Shown here piece by piece: positions 44,271-53,008 of a stretch of DNA of 64,000 nucleotides. The stretch comes from Catalinimonas alkaloidigena (GTDB lineage Bacteria; Bacteroidota; Bacteroidia; Cytophagales; Flexibacteraceae): the NCBI RefSeq assembly GCF_900100765.1, contig NZ_FNFO01000007.1, forward strand, positions 293,407 through 357,406. The letters run 5' to 3'. Numbering within the stretch: position 1 is the stretch's first letter; the number at the start of each line of letters is the position of its first letter. The notes under the pieces are model-generated. The model had not been told where the DNA came from and searched no databases. It saw only the letters and a program-made list of their open reading frames with translations. The position numbers and the translations under genes are program-made.

Positions 44271-45056
44271 CTACAACTGATGATTCAGAAAGTCGTCGAT
44301 TTTTTCGCAATACGCCGTTTTTAATGTTTCGAAGCCCGCCAGGCGCGCGCCTTCGAACACCAGCAGGTCGCGGTTGCGCTTGCTGGCCACTTTTTTAGCT
44401 TCTTTGGGGGGCGTAATGGCATCCTGTCGGCTGGCAATCACCAGCATAGGCACCTTGATCTCTTTCACGAGCCGTTCCAGTTCGTCGGCAGGGCGGGGCA
44501 GTTGGTGATGGTTGTCGCGCTCGGCCGTGAGTTTGGCTTCGAGGTGCGGAAAATCGACCAGCACCGATTCCTGAATCAGGAAGTCCACGTCTTCTTCCGT
44601 GGCGATCAGCTGGGTCAGGACGCTGCCCATCGAAAAGCCCATGAGGCCGACCTTCTCGTGCCCGAAATTGTCGTGGATGAACTGATACACCGCCTTCAGG
44701 TCCAGCACAAATTCTTCATGATACACCAGCTTTTCCTGGGCGGCAAAAGGAGAGCTGGACCCGTGTCCGCGGTAATCGAACGTAGTGACGCGGTAGCCTT
44801 GCTTGCGCAGCGCGTCGGCCAGAAAAATGTAATCCGACATGTTGCTCAATTCACTGCCCGCAATCACAATGTTGCGCTTGTTTTGGCGGTGCGTCTCCGG
44901 AATATAAATCCACATGTTGATCAGCGCGCCGTCGGTCGTTCGCACTTCGTGCTCGTAGTACTCAATGCCGTATTGATCGGGGGTGATGCCGCCCTGCGGG
45001 CCTGCATGTAGCAACGTGGGCATCAGCAACAGGGTAAGAAAGAGAAATCGCTTCAT
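44271..45056 (-). CDS. Exported alpha/beta hydrolase
   Basis: 261 residues with a signal peptide (MKRFLFLTLLLMPTLLHA). VTTFDYRGHGSSS is the oxyanion region and LMGFSMGSVL the nucleophile elbow (Ser in GFSMGS). The Asp lies in VIASRQDAITPP. The usual His near the C-terminus is not seen (LLVFEGARLAGFETLKTAY), so the triad may be incomplete. Likely a periplasmic serine hydrolase or a non-catalytic relative; substrate unknown. Own promoter. Confidence 0.8.
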   Translation of the reverse strand: MKRFLFLTLLLMPTLLHAGPQGGITPDQYGIEYYEHEVRTTDGALINMWIYIPETHRQNKRNIVIAGSELSNMSDYIFLADALRKQGYRVTTFDYRGHGSSSPFAAQEKLVYHEEFVLDLKAVYQFIHDNFGHEKVGLMGFSMGSVLTQLIATEEDVDFLIQESVLVDFPHLEAKLTAERDNHHQLPRPADELERLVKEIKVPMLVIASRQDAITPPKEAKKVASKRNRDLLVFEGARLAGFETLKTAYCEKIDDFLNHQL

Positions 45057-45079
45057 CGTGTGTCACTTGGTCAACGCTG

Positions 45080-45087
45080 CAAAAATA
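45080..45087 (-). promoter_or_regulatory. Promoter -7 box (TATTTTTG) of the alpha/beta hydrolase gene
   Basis: A full TAnnTTTG match on the minus strand 23 nt before the ATG. Confidence 0.45.
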
Positions 45088-45328
45088 GAAGCGTCGTGCT
45101 GCGGCTTTCTCGGGAGGCGAGCGCGGTTCTTACGAAGCTTAGGTTTGGTGCACGGACGCACCCGGAAGCGACGAAAGATGGAGCCGCATCGATGAAGAAT
45201 TGAATTTTACGGGGAGAAAGGCTTGTAAGTGATTGGGAATTAGTTGCTTAAAAACATCGCCGTGTATGTAAGGAATGCGTGCAAGTCCAGTTGACAACGC
45301 GTTTGCTTGCCTGCACGTGGGATTAAGA

Positions 45329-46051
45329 TTAGCGATGTGACGTCAGGGCCTGCTCGCGTGCCTGCGGCAATCGCCACCAGGGCAGGTAGGGGTGAGCATG
45401 GTGCTCGTGGTGATAGCCAAAAAAGTAGCAGGACAGAAACGCCCAGACGTGGTTCAGTGACTGACTGCGGGCCTTGTGCGGGTCGTCGGCGGCATGTTCG
45501 CCCCGGTGCGGCACGTACGTACCGAAGTAAAAGAGTTGGAAGGTGCTGAGCACGGCAGGCACCATCCAGAAGACGATCAGATTTTCCGTCGGAACTACCA
45601 GTTTCAGCAAGTTGAACGTGAGGGCCATCAACAGAATCTGCCAGCCGGTAATGTACTGGCGCAAAAAGCTGAGGTACCACGCCCAGAACCCACCTTCGTG
45701 GTAATCGGGATCGCGGTCCGACACAGCGTAGCGATGGTGTTCGTGGTGTTTGCGGAACAGGCGCGGGTAACTGTTGAACGCAAAAAGCCCGGCGCACAGC
45801 CAACCCACGGCGCGGTTCAGGCGCGGATGGCGCGGACTGACCACCCCGTGCATGGCGTCGTGGGCGGTGATGAACAGCCCCGTGTACAGATGGGTTTGCA
45901 CCAGCACGAAGAGGTACACCAACGGATCGCGAAAATCGAGGGGATAGTGGAGCAACCACAGCAGACTCGTGGCCCACAGGACCAGTACCGCCGCCGCAAT
46001 CCAGAGACCGCGGTACGGAGGCTGCGTTGCCAGAACTCGGGGATTACTCAC
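45329..46051 (-). CDS. crtW: Beta-carotene ketolase CrtW
   Basis: 240 residues, typical CrtW size. The three His boxes of this membrane di-iron family are present: TAHDAMHG, FRKHHEHHR and FFGYHHEHHAHPYLPWWRLP, the last being characteristic of CrtW over other desaturase-like proteins. It adds 4-keto groups to beta-ionone rings, leading to echinenone or canthaxanthin. Last gene of the crtI-crtB-x-ispH-crtW operon, 16 nt after ispH. Lycopene cyclase and a hydroxylase are not in the window. Confidence 0.9.
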   Translation of the reverse strand: MSNPRVLATQPPYRGLWIAAAVLVLWATSLLWLLHYPLDFRDPLVYLFVLVQTHLYTGLFITAHDAMHGVVSPRHPRLNRAVGWLCAGLFAFNSYPRLFRKHHEHHRYAVSDRDPDYHEGGFWAWYLSFLRQYITGWQILLMALTFNLLKLVVPTENLIVFWMVPAVLSTFQLFYFGTYVPHRGEHAADDPHKARSQSLNHVWAFLSCYFFGYHHEHHAHPYLPWWRLPQAREQALTSHR

Positions 46052-46067
46052 GCTCCAAACGACTTTA

Positions 46068-46913
46068 TTACAAATTCACCAGATAGTCGCGGACCTCTTC
46101 CATCAGCCACATGGGGGTGGACGTTGCGCCGCAAATGCCGACCGTGTCGTGCGGTTGAAACCACGCCGATTGTACTTCACTTCGTGTGGAAACGAAATAG
46201 GTATGCGGATTGGTTTCTTTGCAGACGTTGTAGAGCACCTTACCGTTGGACGACTTGGAGCCGGAAACGAACACGATTTTATCGTAGTTGCGCGCAAATT
46301 CGCGTAACTCTTTGTCGCGGTTCGACACCTGACGGCAAATGGTGTCGTTCGCATCGACCTCAATGCCCGCCTGTTCCAGTTCGGCTTTGATGTGGTAGAA
46401 CTTCTCCGTGCTTTTGGTGGTCTGGCTGAACAAAGTCAGCTTGCGGGGCAGCAGGTCTTTATCCAATTCACTGAGGTCCTGGAACACCACCGCTTCGTTG
46501 TTGGTCTGGCCCTTCAGGCCCACGACTTCGGCGTGGCCGTGTTTGCCGTAGATGTAGATCTGTTCCTTTTTGTCGTACGCGTTTTTGATGCGGTTTTGCA
46601 GCTTGAGCACCACCGGACAGGAGGCATCGACCAGTTCCAGGTTATTCTTCAGCGCCACCTCGTAGGTCGAAGCCGGTTCGCCGTGCGCCCGGATCAGCAC
46701 CTTCTCGTCGTGCAAAGTCGCGAGGGTGTTATAATCGATGATGCGCAGCCCTTTGGCTTCCAGGCGCTTCACCTCCTCGTCGTTGTGAACAATATCGCCC
46801 AGGCAGTACAGGTACCCTTGCGATTCCAGGATGTCCTCGGCCATCTCGATGGCGTAGACGACCCCGAAGCAAAAGCCGGAATTCTGATCGATGTGGACGT
46901 TGAGGTGATGCAT
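46068..46913 (-). CDS. ispH: 4-hydroxy-3-methylbut-2-enyl diphosphate reductase
   Basis: 281 residues. The three Fe-S ligands are Cys15 (SGFCFGVVYAIE), the Cys of DASCPVV and the Cys of NDTICRQVSNR. FVSGSKSSNGKVLYNVC and a C-terminal GICGATSTPMWLMEEV are also family blocks. IspH makes IPP and DMAPP in the last step of the MEP pathway. Its place inside a carotenoid operon, 18 nt after the preceding gene and 16 nt before crtW, links precursor supply to pigment synthesis. Confidence 0.96.
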   Translation of the reverse strand: MHHLNVHIDQNSGFCFGVVYAIEMAEDILESQGYLYCLGDIVHNDEEVKRLEAKGLRIIDYNTLATLHDEKVLIRAHGEPASTYEVALKNNLELVDASCPVVLKLQNRIKNAYDKKEQIYIYGKHGHAEVVGLKGQTNNEAVVFQDLSELDKDLLPRKLTLFSQTTKSTEKFYHIKAELEQAGIEVDANDTICRQVSNRDKELREFARNYDKIVFVSGSKSSNGKVLYNVCKETNPHTYFVSTRSEVQSAWFQPHDTVGICGATSTPMWLMEEVRDYLVNL

Positions 46914-46931
46914 ACAGGCGGTGTAAAAAGT

Positions 46932-47399
46932 CTAGGCCGGTCGCGCTTTTTCTAACGTAGCTTGCTCTTCCTTAGTACATAACCCCGATTCGAGCACAAA
47001 GTTTAAAAGTGGGCGCGTAAATGTCGGATTTATGTTGTTGAGGTCCATTTTGTGCAGGTTTTGCGCAATGGCGTGGGCGTCTTCTTCCATATCGCCGCTC
47101 ATGTTGAGAAACGGCGGAATGGCACGCTGCACCGCAAACCGCAGCAGCCGCACTTCGGGGTTCTGCGGATCGAGGGCTACCGCTTCGGCAAACGCCTTTT
47201 TCGACTGATTGGCGAACTGAAGTTTTTGCAACGGATTGCCCACAAACCGTGCCTGTAGCGCCAGCGTGGCTGCCAGGTAAGCCTGTTGTTCGGCAGAAAG
47301 GGGTTGTGGCAAGGCTTGGAGCGTGGTCAACAGGTGGTGTGCCGCATCGGCATCGTGGGTGGCATCGGCGTAGGCCTGCCGTAATTCGGGTAAGGTCAT
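46932..47399 (-). CDS. TPR-like small protein in the carotenoid operon
   Basis: 155 residues, all helical, with a TPR-like middle (NQSKKAFAEAVALDPQNPEV, then RLLRFAVQRAIPPFLN). No signal peptide. Its start overlaps the crtB stop by 4 nt (ATGA), so it is tightly tied to phytoene synthase. I believe similar genes occur between crtB and downstream crt genes in related genomes; it may scaffold or regulate the membrane enzymes. Function not established. Confidence 0.75.
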   Translation of the reverse strand: MTLPELRQAYADATHDADAAHHLLTTLQALPQPLSAEQQAYLAATLALQARFVGNPLQKLQFANQSKKAFAEAVALDPQNPEVRLLRFAVQRAIPPFLNMSGDMEEDAHAIAQNLHKMDLNNINPTFTRPLLNFVLESGLCTKEEQATLEKARPA

Positions 47400-48238
47400 A
47401 AAGAGTTGAGGTGGTGCCGCACGTACGTGCGCAACAGCAGCAGAAATTTCTGGTTATCGGGAATCCGGATGCGCTCTTTCATGATTTGCGCCGCCGGAAG
47501 TTTTCGGATTTTTTTGAACAGGCTGAGGTAATAGATGTACGCCAGGTACACGCCCAGTCGCGCCCCGGCCGGTAGTTGCACGATGCCCGCGTAGGCCGCG
47601 TCGAAATCGGCCTGGATGTCGGCCTCGATGCGGTCTTTCGCCAACCGATCGAATGTTGCGAAATCGGTTTCGGGGAAGTAGACCCGTCCCCGGTCGTAAA
47701 AGTCGCTGCGAATGTCGCGCAGAAAGTTCACCTTCTGGAACGCCGCCCCCAGGCGCCGGGCTGGTTCGCGCAGGTGCCGATACCGCGCCTCGTCGCCTTC
47801 GCAAAACACCCGCAGGCACATCAGGCCCACCACTTCGGCCGAGCCGTAGATGTACTGCTCGTAGTCAGCCTGTGCATAGGTCGTTTCGTGCAGGTCCATC
47901 TCCATGCTTTGTAGAAATGCGTCGATCAGTTCCCGCTCGATGCGGTACCGGTTCACGACTTTCTGAAACGCATGCAACACCGGATTCAGGCTGATGCCTT
48001 CGGCGATGGCGCGGTACGTATCGTCCCGGAAATGGTGCAACAGCTCCGCCTTATCGTGCTCGTGAAAGGTGTCGACGATCTCGTCAGCGTAGCGGACAAA
48101 GCCGTAGATGGCATAAATCGGATCGTGAAAGCGCCGATGCAAAGTCTTGATGCCCAGCGTAAACGAGGTGCTGTATTGCTGGGTAATCAGGCGACTGCAC
48201 TGAAACGTGGTTTGGTCAAAAAGTTCGTGGTTCATCAT
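47396..48238 (-). CDS. crtB: Phytoene synthase
   Basis: 280 residues. The two Asp-rich Mg2+ motifs are present: YGFVRYADEIVD and NFLRDIRSDFYDRG. YSTSFTLGIKTLHRRFHDPI at the N-terminus is also typical. CrtB joins two GGPP to phytoene via prephytoene diphosphate. It lies 58 nt after crtI and overlaps the next gene. Start may be the first or second Met (48238 or 48235). Confidence 0.95.
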   Translation of the reverse strand: MMNHELFDQTTFQCSRLITQQYSTSFTLGIKTLHRRFHDPIYAIYGFVRYADEIVDTFHEHDKAELLHHFRDDTYRAIAEGISLNPVLHAFQKVVNRYRIERELIDAFLQSMEMDLHETTYAQADYEQYIYGSAEVVGLMCLRVFCEGDEARYRHLREPARRLGAAFQKVNFLRDIRSDFYDRGRVYFPETDFATFDRLAKDRIEADIQADFDAAYAGIVQLPAGARLGVYLAYIYYLSLFKKIRKLPAAQIMKERIRIPDNQKFLLLLRTYVRHHLNSL

Positions 48239-48296
48239 CGGCTCCTGACACCAAGATAGATTTTTTCGCCGTCCCGGCGGCAGATTGTTGGAAAAT

Positions 48297-49766
48297 TTAC
48301 GACCATTCGCGGCTGATCTCCTGCGCCACGACCTGTCCCGAGATGAGCGACGGCGGTACGCCCGGCCCCGGCACGGTGAGCTGGCCGGTGTAATACAAGT
48401 TGCTGACGTGCCTGTTCTTTAACGAAGGTTTCAGAAGGGCGGTTTGGCGCAGCGTGTTGGCCAGCCCGTAGGCGTTGCCTTTGAAGGCGTGGTAATCTTG
48501 TTTGAAGTCGCGATGTGCGTAACTTCTCTTAAACACAATTGCGTCGCGGATGTTTTGACCCAGGTGAAATTCCAGCCGGTCCATCATCCGCGTAAAGTAC
48601 TGTTCGCGGTGTGCGTCGGTGTCGACCAGGTCCGGTGCGAGCGGCAACAACAAAAACAGGTTTTCGTGGCCGGCCGGTGCTACAGAAGCATCGGTGACGG
48701 ACGTCGCCGACAGGTAGAACAGGGGCTTGTCAGGCCAGCGGGGCGTCTCGTAAATGTCGCGCGCGTGGGGGCCAAACGGCGCATCGAAAAAGAGCGTGTG
48801 GTGCCGCACGTTCTCCAGTTTTTTGTTTAACCCGAGGTAGAAGAGCAGCGACGAAGGCGCCATCGTGCGCTGGTCCCAGTACCCTGCGTCGTAATTGCGG
48901 TGCTCTGCCGCCAGGAGGTGCTGATCCACGTGGTGGTAATCGGCCCCGGCCACCACCACGTCGGCCTCGTACACGTTTGTGGCGGTGCGCACTTCTGTGG
49001 CACGTCCCTGCCGGACGTCAATGTGCGTCACCTCTTCACCGAAACGAAACGCCACGCCCTGTTCCTGAGCCAGTTGCACCATGCCTTCCACAATTTTGTG
49101 CATGCCACCCCGCGGATACCACGTGCCCAGCGCCATGTCGGCGTAATTCATCAGGCTGTACAGCGCCGGCGTATTTTCGGGCACGGCCCCTAAAAACAGA
49201 ATGGGAAACTCCACCAACTGCAGCAGCTTGGGGTGGGTGAAGTAGCGCCGGGCGTGGTGATGAAACGATTCGAAGATGTGCATCCGCAGCATGTCGAACA
49301 GCAGCCGCGGGTCGGCAAACTCCCGCACGGAGCGGCTGGGGCGGTACACCAGTTCGTTGATGCCGACGTGGTATTTATACGCCGCTTCTTTCAGGAACGC
49401 TTCCAGCCGTTGGCCGCTTCCTTTTTCGATCGATTCGAACAGCGCTTTCAGCGCCGCGCGGTCGGCCGGCAGGTCGACCGCATCGCCCGGACCGAACACC
49501 ACCCGGTACGACGGGTCCAGCCGAATCAGGTCGTAGTAGTCGGAGGGACGCTTCCCAAACCGGCGGAAATAACGTTCGAACACGTCGGGCATCCAATACC
49601 AACTCGGGCCCATGTCGAAGGTGAACCCCTCGGCCGCAAAAGAGCGGGCGCGTCCGCCGGGCGTAGGGTGTTTTTCCAGGAGGGTGACGTTCCAGCCCGC
49701 CTGTGCCAGACACGTGGCGGCAGAAAGTCCGGCGAAGCCTGCGCCGATCACAAGGGCTTTATGCAT
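48297..49766 (-). CDS. crtI: Phytoene desaturase
   Basis: 489 residues from ATG 49766 (MHKALVIGAGFAGLSAATCL), an FAD/NAD Rossmann start; the longer frame would run into the sigma-factor terminator. TLLEKHPTPGGRARSF and FTFDMGPSWYWMPD, and the C-terminal GQLTVPGPGVPPSLISGQ, are CrtI signatures. It desaturates phytoene to lycopene. First structural gene of the operon. Confidence 0.95.
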   Translation of the reverse strand: MHKALVIGAGFAGLSAATCLAQAGWNVTLLEKHPTPGGRARSFAAEGFTFDMGPSWYWMPDVFERYFRRFGKRPSDYYDLIRLDPSYRVVFGPGDAVDLPADRAALKALFESIEKGSGQRLEAFLKEAAYKYHVGINELVYRPSRSVREFADPRLLFDMLRMHIFESFHHHARRYFTHPKLLQLVEFPILFLGAVPENTPALYSLMNYADMALGTWYPRGGMHKIVEGMVQLAQEQGVAFRFGEEVTHIDVRQGRATEVRTATNVYEADVVVAGADYHHVDQHLLAAEHRNYDAGYWDQRTMAPSSLLFYLGLNKKLENVRHHTLFFDAPFGPHARDIYETPRWPDKPLFYLSATSVTDASVAPAGHENLFLLLPLAPDLVDTDAHREQYFTRMMDRLEFHLGQNIRDAIVFKRSYAHRDFKQDYHAFKGNAYGLANTLRQTALLKPSLKNRHVSNLYYTGQLTVPGPGVPPSLISGQVVAQEISREWS

Positions 49767-49806
49767 GAAGTAAAGATGGGCAAAACCAGTGGAATGAAAC
49801 GAGGAC

Positions 49807-49839
49807 AAAAAAAAGCAGAAAGCGGTCGAAGCTTTCTGC
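49807..49839 (-). terminator. Rho-independent terminator between the ECF sigma gene and crtI
   Basis: A 9-bp stem GCAGAAAGC / GCTTTCTGC with a 7-nt loop is followed by eight U's on the minus strand. It should separate most sigma-gene transcripts from the crt operon. Confidence 0.9.
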
Positions 49840-49864
49840 GAGGGCAAATCAGAAACGTTGCGGA

Positions 49865-50374
49865 TTACCCTTTGCGGTAACTCTGCAGCCGCGCTTTTAA
49901 CTCTTTCCGGGCAATGTGAATCCGGTTTTTGACCGTTCCGATCGGGATGGCCAGCTGCTCGGCAATCTCGTGGTACTTGAAGCCCCGGAAATACATCAGA
50001 AACGGCACTTTGTACGTATCGTCAACTTCCGAAAAGGCCTTGTTGATGTCGTCCATCGTAAACGCCCCATAGGCCAGATTTTCGGTCACCTGGCTCGGTG
50101 CGTTGAGGTAATGTAGGTTTTCGGTCGTATCGATGAAGGTGTTTCTGCGCACCAACCGCTGGTAATTGGTGATGAAGGTATTCTTCATGATGGTATACAT
50201 CCAGGCTTTCAGGTTGGTGCCTTCTGCAAATTTGGCCTGGTGCACAATGGCTTTCAGAGCAGTTTCCTGTAGTAGATCGTTGGCATCTTCTGCGTCTTTG
50301 GTGAGACGCAGCGCGAAGGGGCGAAGCGAATGGGAAAGCTGCTCAATAGCGAAACTGAATTCCAAAGACGTCAT
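49865..50374 (-). CDS. ECF-type RNA polymerase sigma factor
   Basis: 169 residues. Region 2 is LRPFALRLTKDAEDANDLLQ followed by NLKAWMYTIMKNTFITNYQR; region 4 is FRGFKYHEIAEQLAIPIGTV and KNRIHIARKELK. No anti-sigma gene is adjacent. Its position just upstream of crtI, on the same strand, suggests it controls the carotenoid operon, as ECF factors near crt clusters do in other Bacteroidota. Its leader carries an inverted repeat. Confidence 0.93.
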   Translation of the reverse strand: MTSLEFSFAIEQLSHSLRPFALRLTKDAEDANDLLQETALKAIVHQAKFAEGTNLKAWMYTIMKNTFITNYQRLVRRNTFIDTTENLHYLNAPSQVTENLAYGAFTMDDINKAFSEVDDTYKVPFLMYFRGFKYHEIAEQLAIPIGTVKNRIHIARKELKARLQSYRKG

Positions 50375-50406
50375 GCTATTTTTGTTTAATAGTGTTGTGA
50401 AGATAC

Positions 50407-50433
50407 TTAAACAAAACGACTTATTTTGTTTAA
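50407..50433. repeat. Inverted repeat in the sigma-factor leader
   Basis: TTAAACAAAA and TTTTGTTTAA are perfect 10-bp arms 7 nt apart, lying between the -7 box (50439-50446) and the start codon at 50374. Could be an operator for the sigma gene or an RNA hairpin. Confidence 0.5.
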
Positions 50434-50438
50434 TGTTT

Positions 50439-50446
50439 CAAAAATA
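50439..50446 (-). promoter_or_regulatory. Promoter -7 box (TATTTTTG) of the ECF sigma gene
   Basis: A full TAnnTTTG match on the minus strand, 64 nt before the start codon. The region is AT-rich, so a chance match is possible. Confidence 0.4.
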
Positions 50447-50604
50447 AAGTTAAACAGAAATCGATTTTGTACGCATCCTCCTTAACATTAAGCATGTACG
50501 GATTTGGGAGTCCTCAGGGGTGTTGATTTTTCAATTTTTTCTGAAAAAAATAAATCGCCTTGCCGTGTGAAGGGAAGGAAGTTGAAAGCGACAGGTGTCA
50601 GGAA

Positions 50605-51456
50605 TTAGGGAGTCGCCAACGCGACGGATCGGCGCTGCAAGTAGCGTTCGATGGCCACATCGTGAGCCGGAAGAGAGGGGAGGTGAAGGGCGCAGCGGGC
50701 AAACAGGTCCACAAACCGGGACGAAGGATAGTAGGCGTAGCCTTCGGTGAGCCACCGAACCGCCGCATCATACTCGCCGCGGTTATAAGAGTCGATGGCG
50801 CGGTTGTAGTATTGCAAGCCACACAGGTTTTCCAGCGAAATTTCTTCCAGCACCGAGCGAAATTGACCGGGCGTCGAGCCTTCGCGTAGCGCACGCAGGG
50901 CGTCGTGCTGGTATTGCTGTTGCAAATTTTTGATTCGCCGGGCGCTGGTCACAAAGCCGTGCGCCGGATCGGTCGTCTCCAGCAGAACTTGTCCTCGGGT
51001 AGTTTCCACCAGCAGGTACGTGTGCAAGGGCGTCTCCATGATGTGGAAACGATAGTCGAACTCCTGGAGGAGGAGTGCGTAAAACGCCGTGGCGCTCAGG
51101 CAGTTGAAACGACCCTGGGTCAGGATCTGGTCTACGCCGGAGTAGCTGTAAAATTCGTGGAAGTAGTCGCGTTGTACCCGATGGAACAGGAACCGCAGAA
51201 ACGCCTGGTCGGTGCGCCCCTCGCGCTTGTCCGCCAGTTGCTGGCGATAGGTTTCAAATTCCTGGAAGAGTGGTTGCGAATCGGGCGCGGCAAAAAACGC
51301 CGCTTCTGTGGAGCGTAATGCTGATGCTGCCCACACCTGGGCCGATACCGCTACGTTGGTAACCGTCGGTTGCGCCTGAGCCAACCGGGGCACGCCTACT
51401 GACGTAAACGCCAGCAGGAAGATCCACCCCCCTATGTAGCTCAGTTTTTGTAACAC
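50605..51456 (-). CDS. Exported transglutaminase-like protein
   Basis: 283 residues with a signal peptide (ending RLAQAQ). GVDQILTQGRFNCLSATAFY gives a Cys in the transglutaminase-like position, and FHIMETPLHTYLLVETTRGQ the His, followed by the Asp of LLETTD. The C-terminal part (YYNRAIDSYNRGEYDAAVRW) is TPR-like. Probably a periplasmic cysteine peptidase-like protein; substrate unknown. Divergent from the aldehyde dehydrogenase gene. Confidence 0.75.
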   Translation of the reverse strand: MLQKLSYIGGWIFLLAFTSVGVPRLAQAQPTVTNVAVSAQVWAASALRSTEAAFFAAPDSQPLFQEFETYRQQLADKREGRTDQAFLRFLFHRVQRDYFHEFYSYSGVDQILTQGRFNCLSATAFYALLLQEFDYRFHIMETPLHTYLLVETTRGQVLLETTDPAHGFVTSARRIKNLQQQYQHDALRALREGSTPGQFRSVLEEISLENLCGLQYYNRAIDSYNRGEYDAAVRWLTEGYAYYPSSRFVDLFARCALHLPSLPAHDVAIERYLQRRSVALATP

Positions 51457-51483
51457 GTCGTTGCATCATTACTTGTGTGTTAC

Positions 51484-51491
51484 CAAAGTTA
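51484..51491 (-). promoter_or_regulatory. Promoter -7 box (TAACTTTG) of the transglutaminase-like gene
   Basis: A full TAnnTTTG match on the minus strand, 27 nt before the ATG at 51456. No clear -33 element. Confidence 0.45.
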
Positions 51492-51548
51492 GCGAAAATT
51501 TAACATTGAGATAACATGGAAGTAATTTGTAATTAATAAAAAAACCTT

Positions 51549-52949
51549 ATGGACCTTGCTTCGCCTCACGCGCGACTCCCTATTCTTTTTCAGGAGCAGC
51601 AACAACACAAAGCGCACCTCCGCCAAACGACCGCCAGTGCCCGAATTACCCAACTGAAACGCCTCCGAAAGGCAGTGTATGAACAACGGTACGCCTTGCG
51701 ACGCGCCTTGCAGGCTGATTTTGGGAAGCCGGGGGTGGAGACAGATTTTACCGAGATTTTTCCTCTTTTGAAGGAAATTGACCACGTGGTGCGCCACCTG
51801 AAAGACTGGATGGAGCCGCACAAGGTGTCAACGCCGCTGGCACTGATCGGTTCGCGCGCGTTTGTGCAGTACGAGCCCAAAGGCGTGGTGCTGATCATGG
51901 CTCCCTGGAATTACCCCTTCTACCTGCAACTCAGTCCTCTGGTGTCGGCCCTGGCGGCAGGCAACGCCGCCATATTGAAACCCTCGGAAATGACGCCCCA
52001 CACGGCGGCGTTCATCCGGCAACTGATCGAAACCTTGTTTCCGCCGGAAGAAGTGGCCGTGGTGGAGGGGGGCAAAGACGTAGCCGAGGCGTTGCTGGCA
52101 CTTCCGTTCGACCACATCTTTTTCACGGGCAGCCCGGAGGTGGGCAAAGTGGTGATGGCCGCGGCCGCCCAGCACCTGACGTCGGTCACGCTGGAGTTGG
52201 GAGGTAAGTCGCCGGTCGTGGTGGACGAGACGGCCGACGTGGCCGACGCAGCCCGGAAAATCGCCTGGGGCAAGTACATCAACGCGGGGCAGACCTGCAT
52301 TGCGCCCGACTACCTGCTTGTGCACGAACACCAGCGGGTGCCGATGCTGGAGGCACTGCGGACCGCGTTCCGCCAGATGTACGACGAGGGAGGCTACGCC
52401 CGCATCATTAACGAACGGCATTTCCAGCGGCTCAAGACGTTGCTGGAGCAGGCGCAGGCGGCAGGAGCGGTGGTGGAGGAAGGCGGCACGATCGACGCAA
52501 CCCAGCGCCTGATGGCCCCGACGGTGCTGACCGGCATGACGGAAGCCATGCGCCTGATGCAGGAAGAGATTTTCGGGCCGTTGCTGCCGGTCGTCTTTTT
52601 CCGCTCGCTCGAAGAGGCCGTGGCGTGTATCGAGCGACGCCCCAAACCGCTGTCGCTCTATATTTTCTCACGAAATGAACGCCACATCGACTACTTGTTG
52701 CATCACACCAGCGCCGGGGGGACGGCAATCAACGAAACCATCTTACACGTGGCCAACCCGCGTCTGCCGTTCGGGGGTGTCAACCACAGCGGCCTAGGCA
52801 AGTCGCACGGGCACTGGGGATTTCTGGCCTTCAGCAACGAACGGAGTGTGCTGCGGCAGCGAGTGGGACTTTCGACCGCTCAGCTAAGTTACCCGCCCTA
52901 CACCTCGACCACCGAAAAGATCTCGTCCGGGCTTTTAAAATACGGTTAA
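51549..52949 (+). CDS. Aldehyde dehydrogenase (class 3-like)
   Basis: 466 residues. APWNYPFYLQLSPLVSALAA, TGSPEVGKVVMAAAA (NAD site), VTLELGGKSPVVV (catalytic Glu) and NAGQTCIAPDY (catalytic Cys) are all intact. The short length and the ALREAL-like N-terminus fit the class 3 / fatty aldehyde group that acts on long-chain or aromatic aldehydes. It ends with a C-terminal tail (STAQLSYPPYTSTTEKISSG) typical of this group. Single gene. Confidence 0.93.
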   Translation: MDLASPHARLPILFQEQQQHKAHLRQTTASARITQLKRLRKAVYEQRYALRRALQADFGKPGVETDFTEIFPLLKEIDHVVRHLKDWMEPHKVSTPLALIGSRAFVQYEPKGVVLIMAPWNYPFYLQLSPLVSALAAGNAAILKPSEMTPHTAAFIRQLIETLFPPEEVAVVEGGKDVAEALLALPFDHIFFTGSPEVGKVVMAAAAQHLTSVTLELGGKSPVVVDETADVADAARKIAWGKYINAGQTCIAPDYLLVHEHQRVPMLEALRTAFRQMYDEGGYARIINERHFQRLKTLLEQAQAAGAVVEEGGTIDATQRLMAPTVLTGMTEAMRLMQEEIFGPLLPVVFFRSLEEAVACIERRPKPLSLYIFSRNERHIDYLLHHTSAGGTAINETILHVANPRLPFGGVNHSGLGKSHGHWGFLAFSNERSVLRQRVGLSTAQLSYPPYTSTTEKISSGLLKYG

Positions 52950-52995
52950 ATCATACAAAAGTGAGTCGCGGTACGGGTTGAACCCCCGAAACATT

Positions 52996-53003
52996 TACTT
53001 TTG
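52996..53003 (+). promoter_or_regulatory. Promoter -7 box (TACTTTTG) of the ClC gene, 5 nt before ATG
   Basis: A full TAnnTTTG match ending 5 nt before the ATG, predicting a leaderless or nearly leaderless mRNA. TTG at 52978-52980 lies 15 nt upstream, shorter than usual. Confidence 0.5.
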
Positions 53004-53008
53004 CGCCG

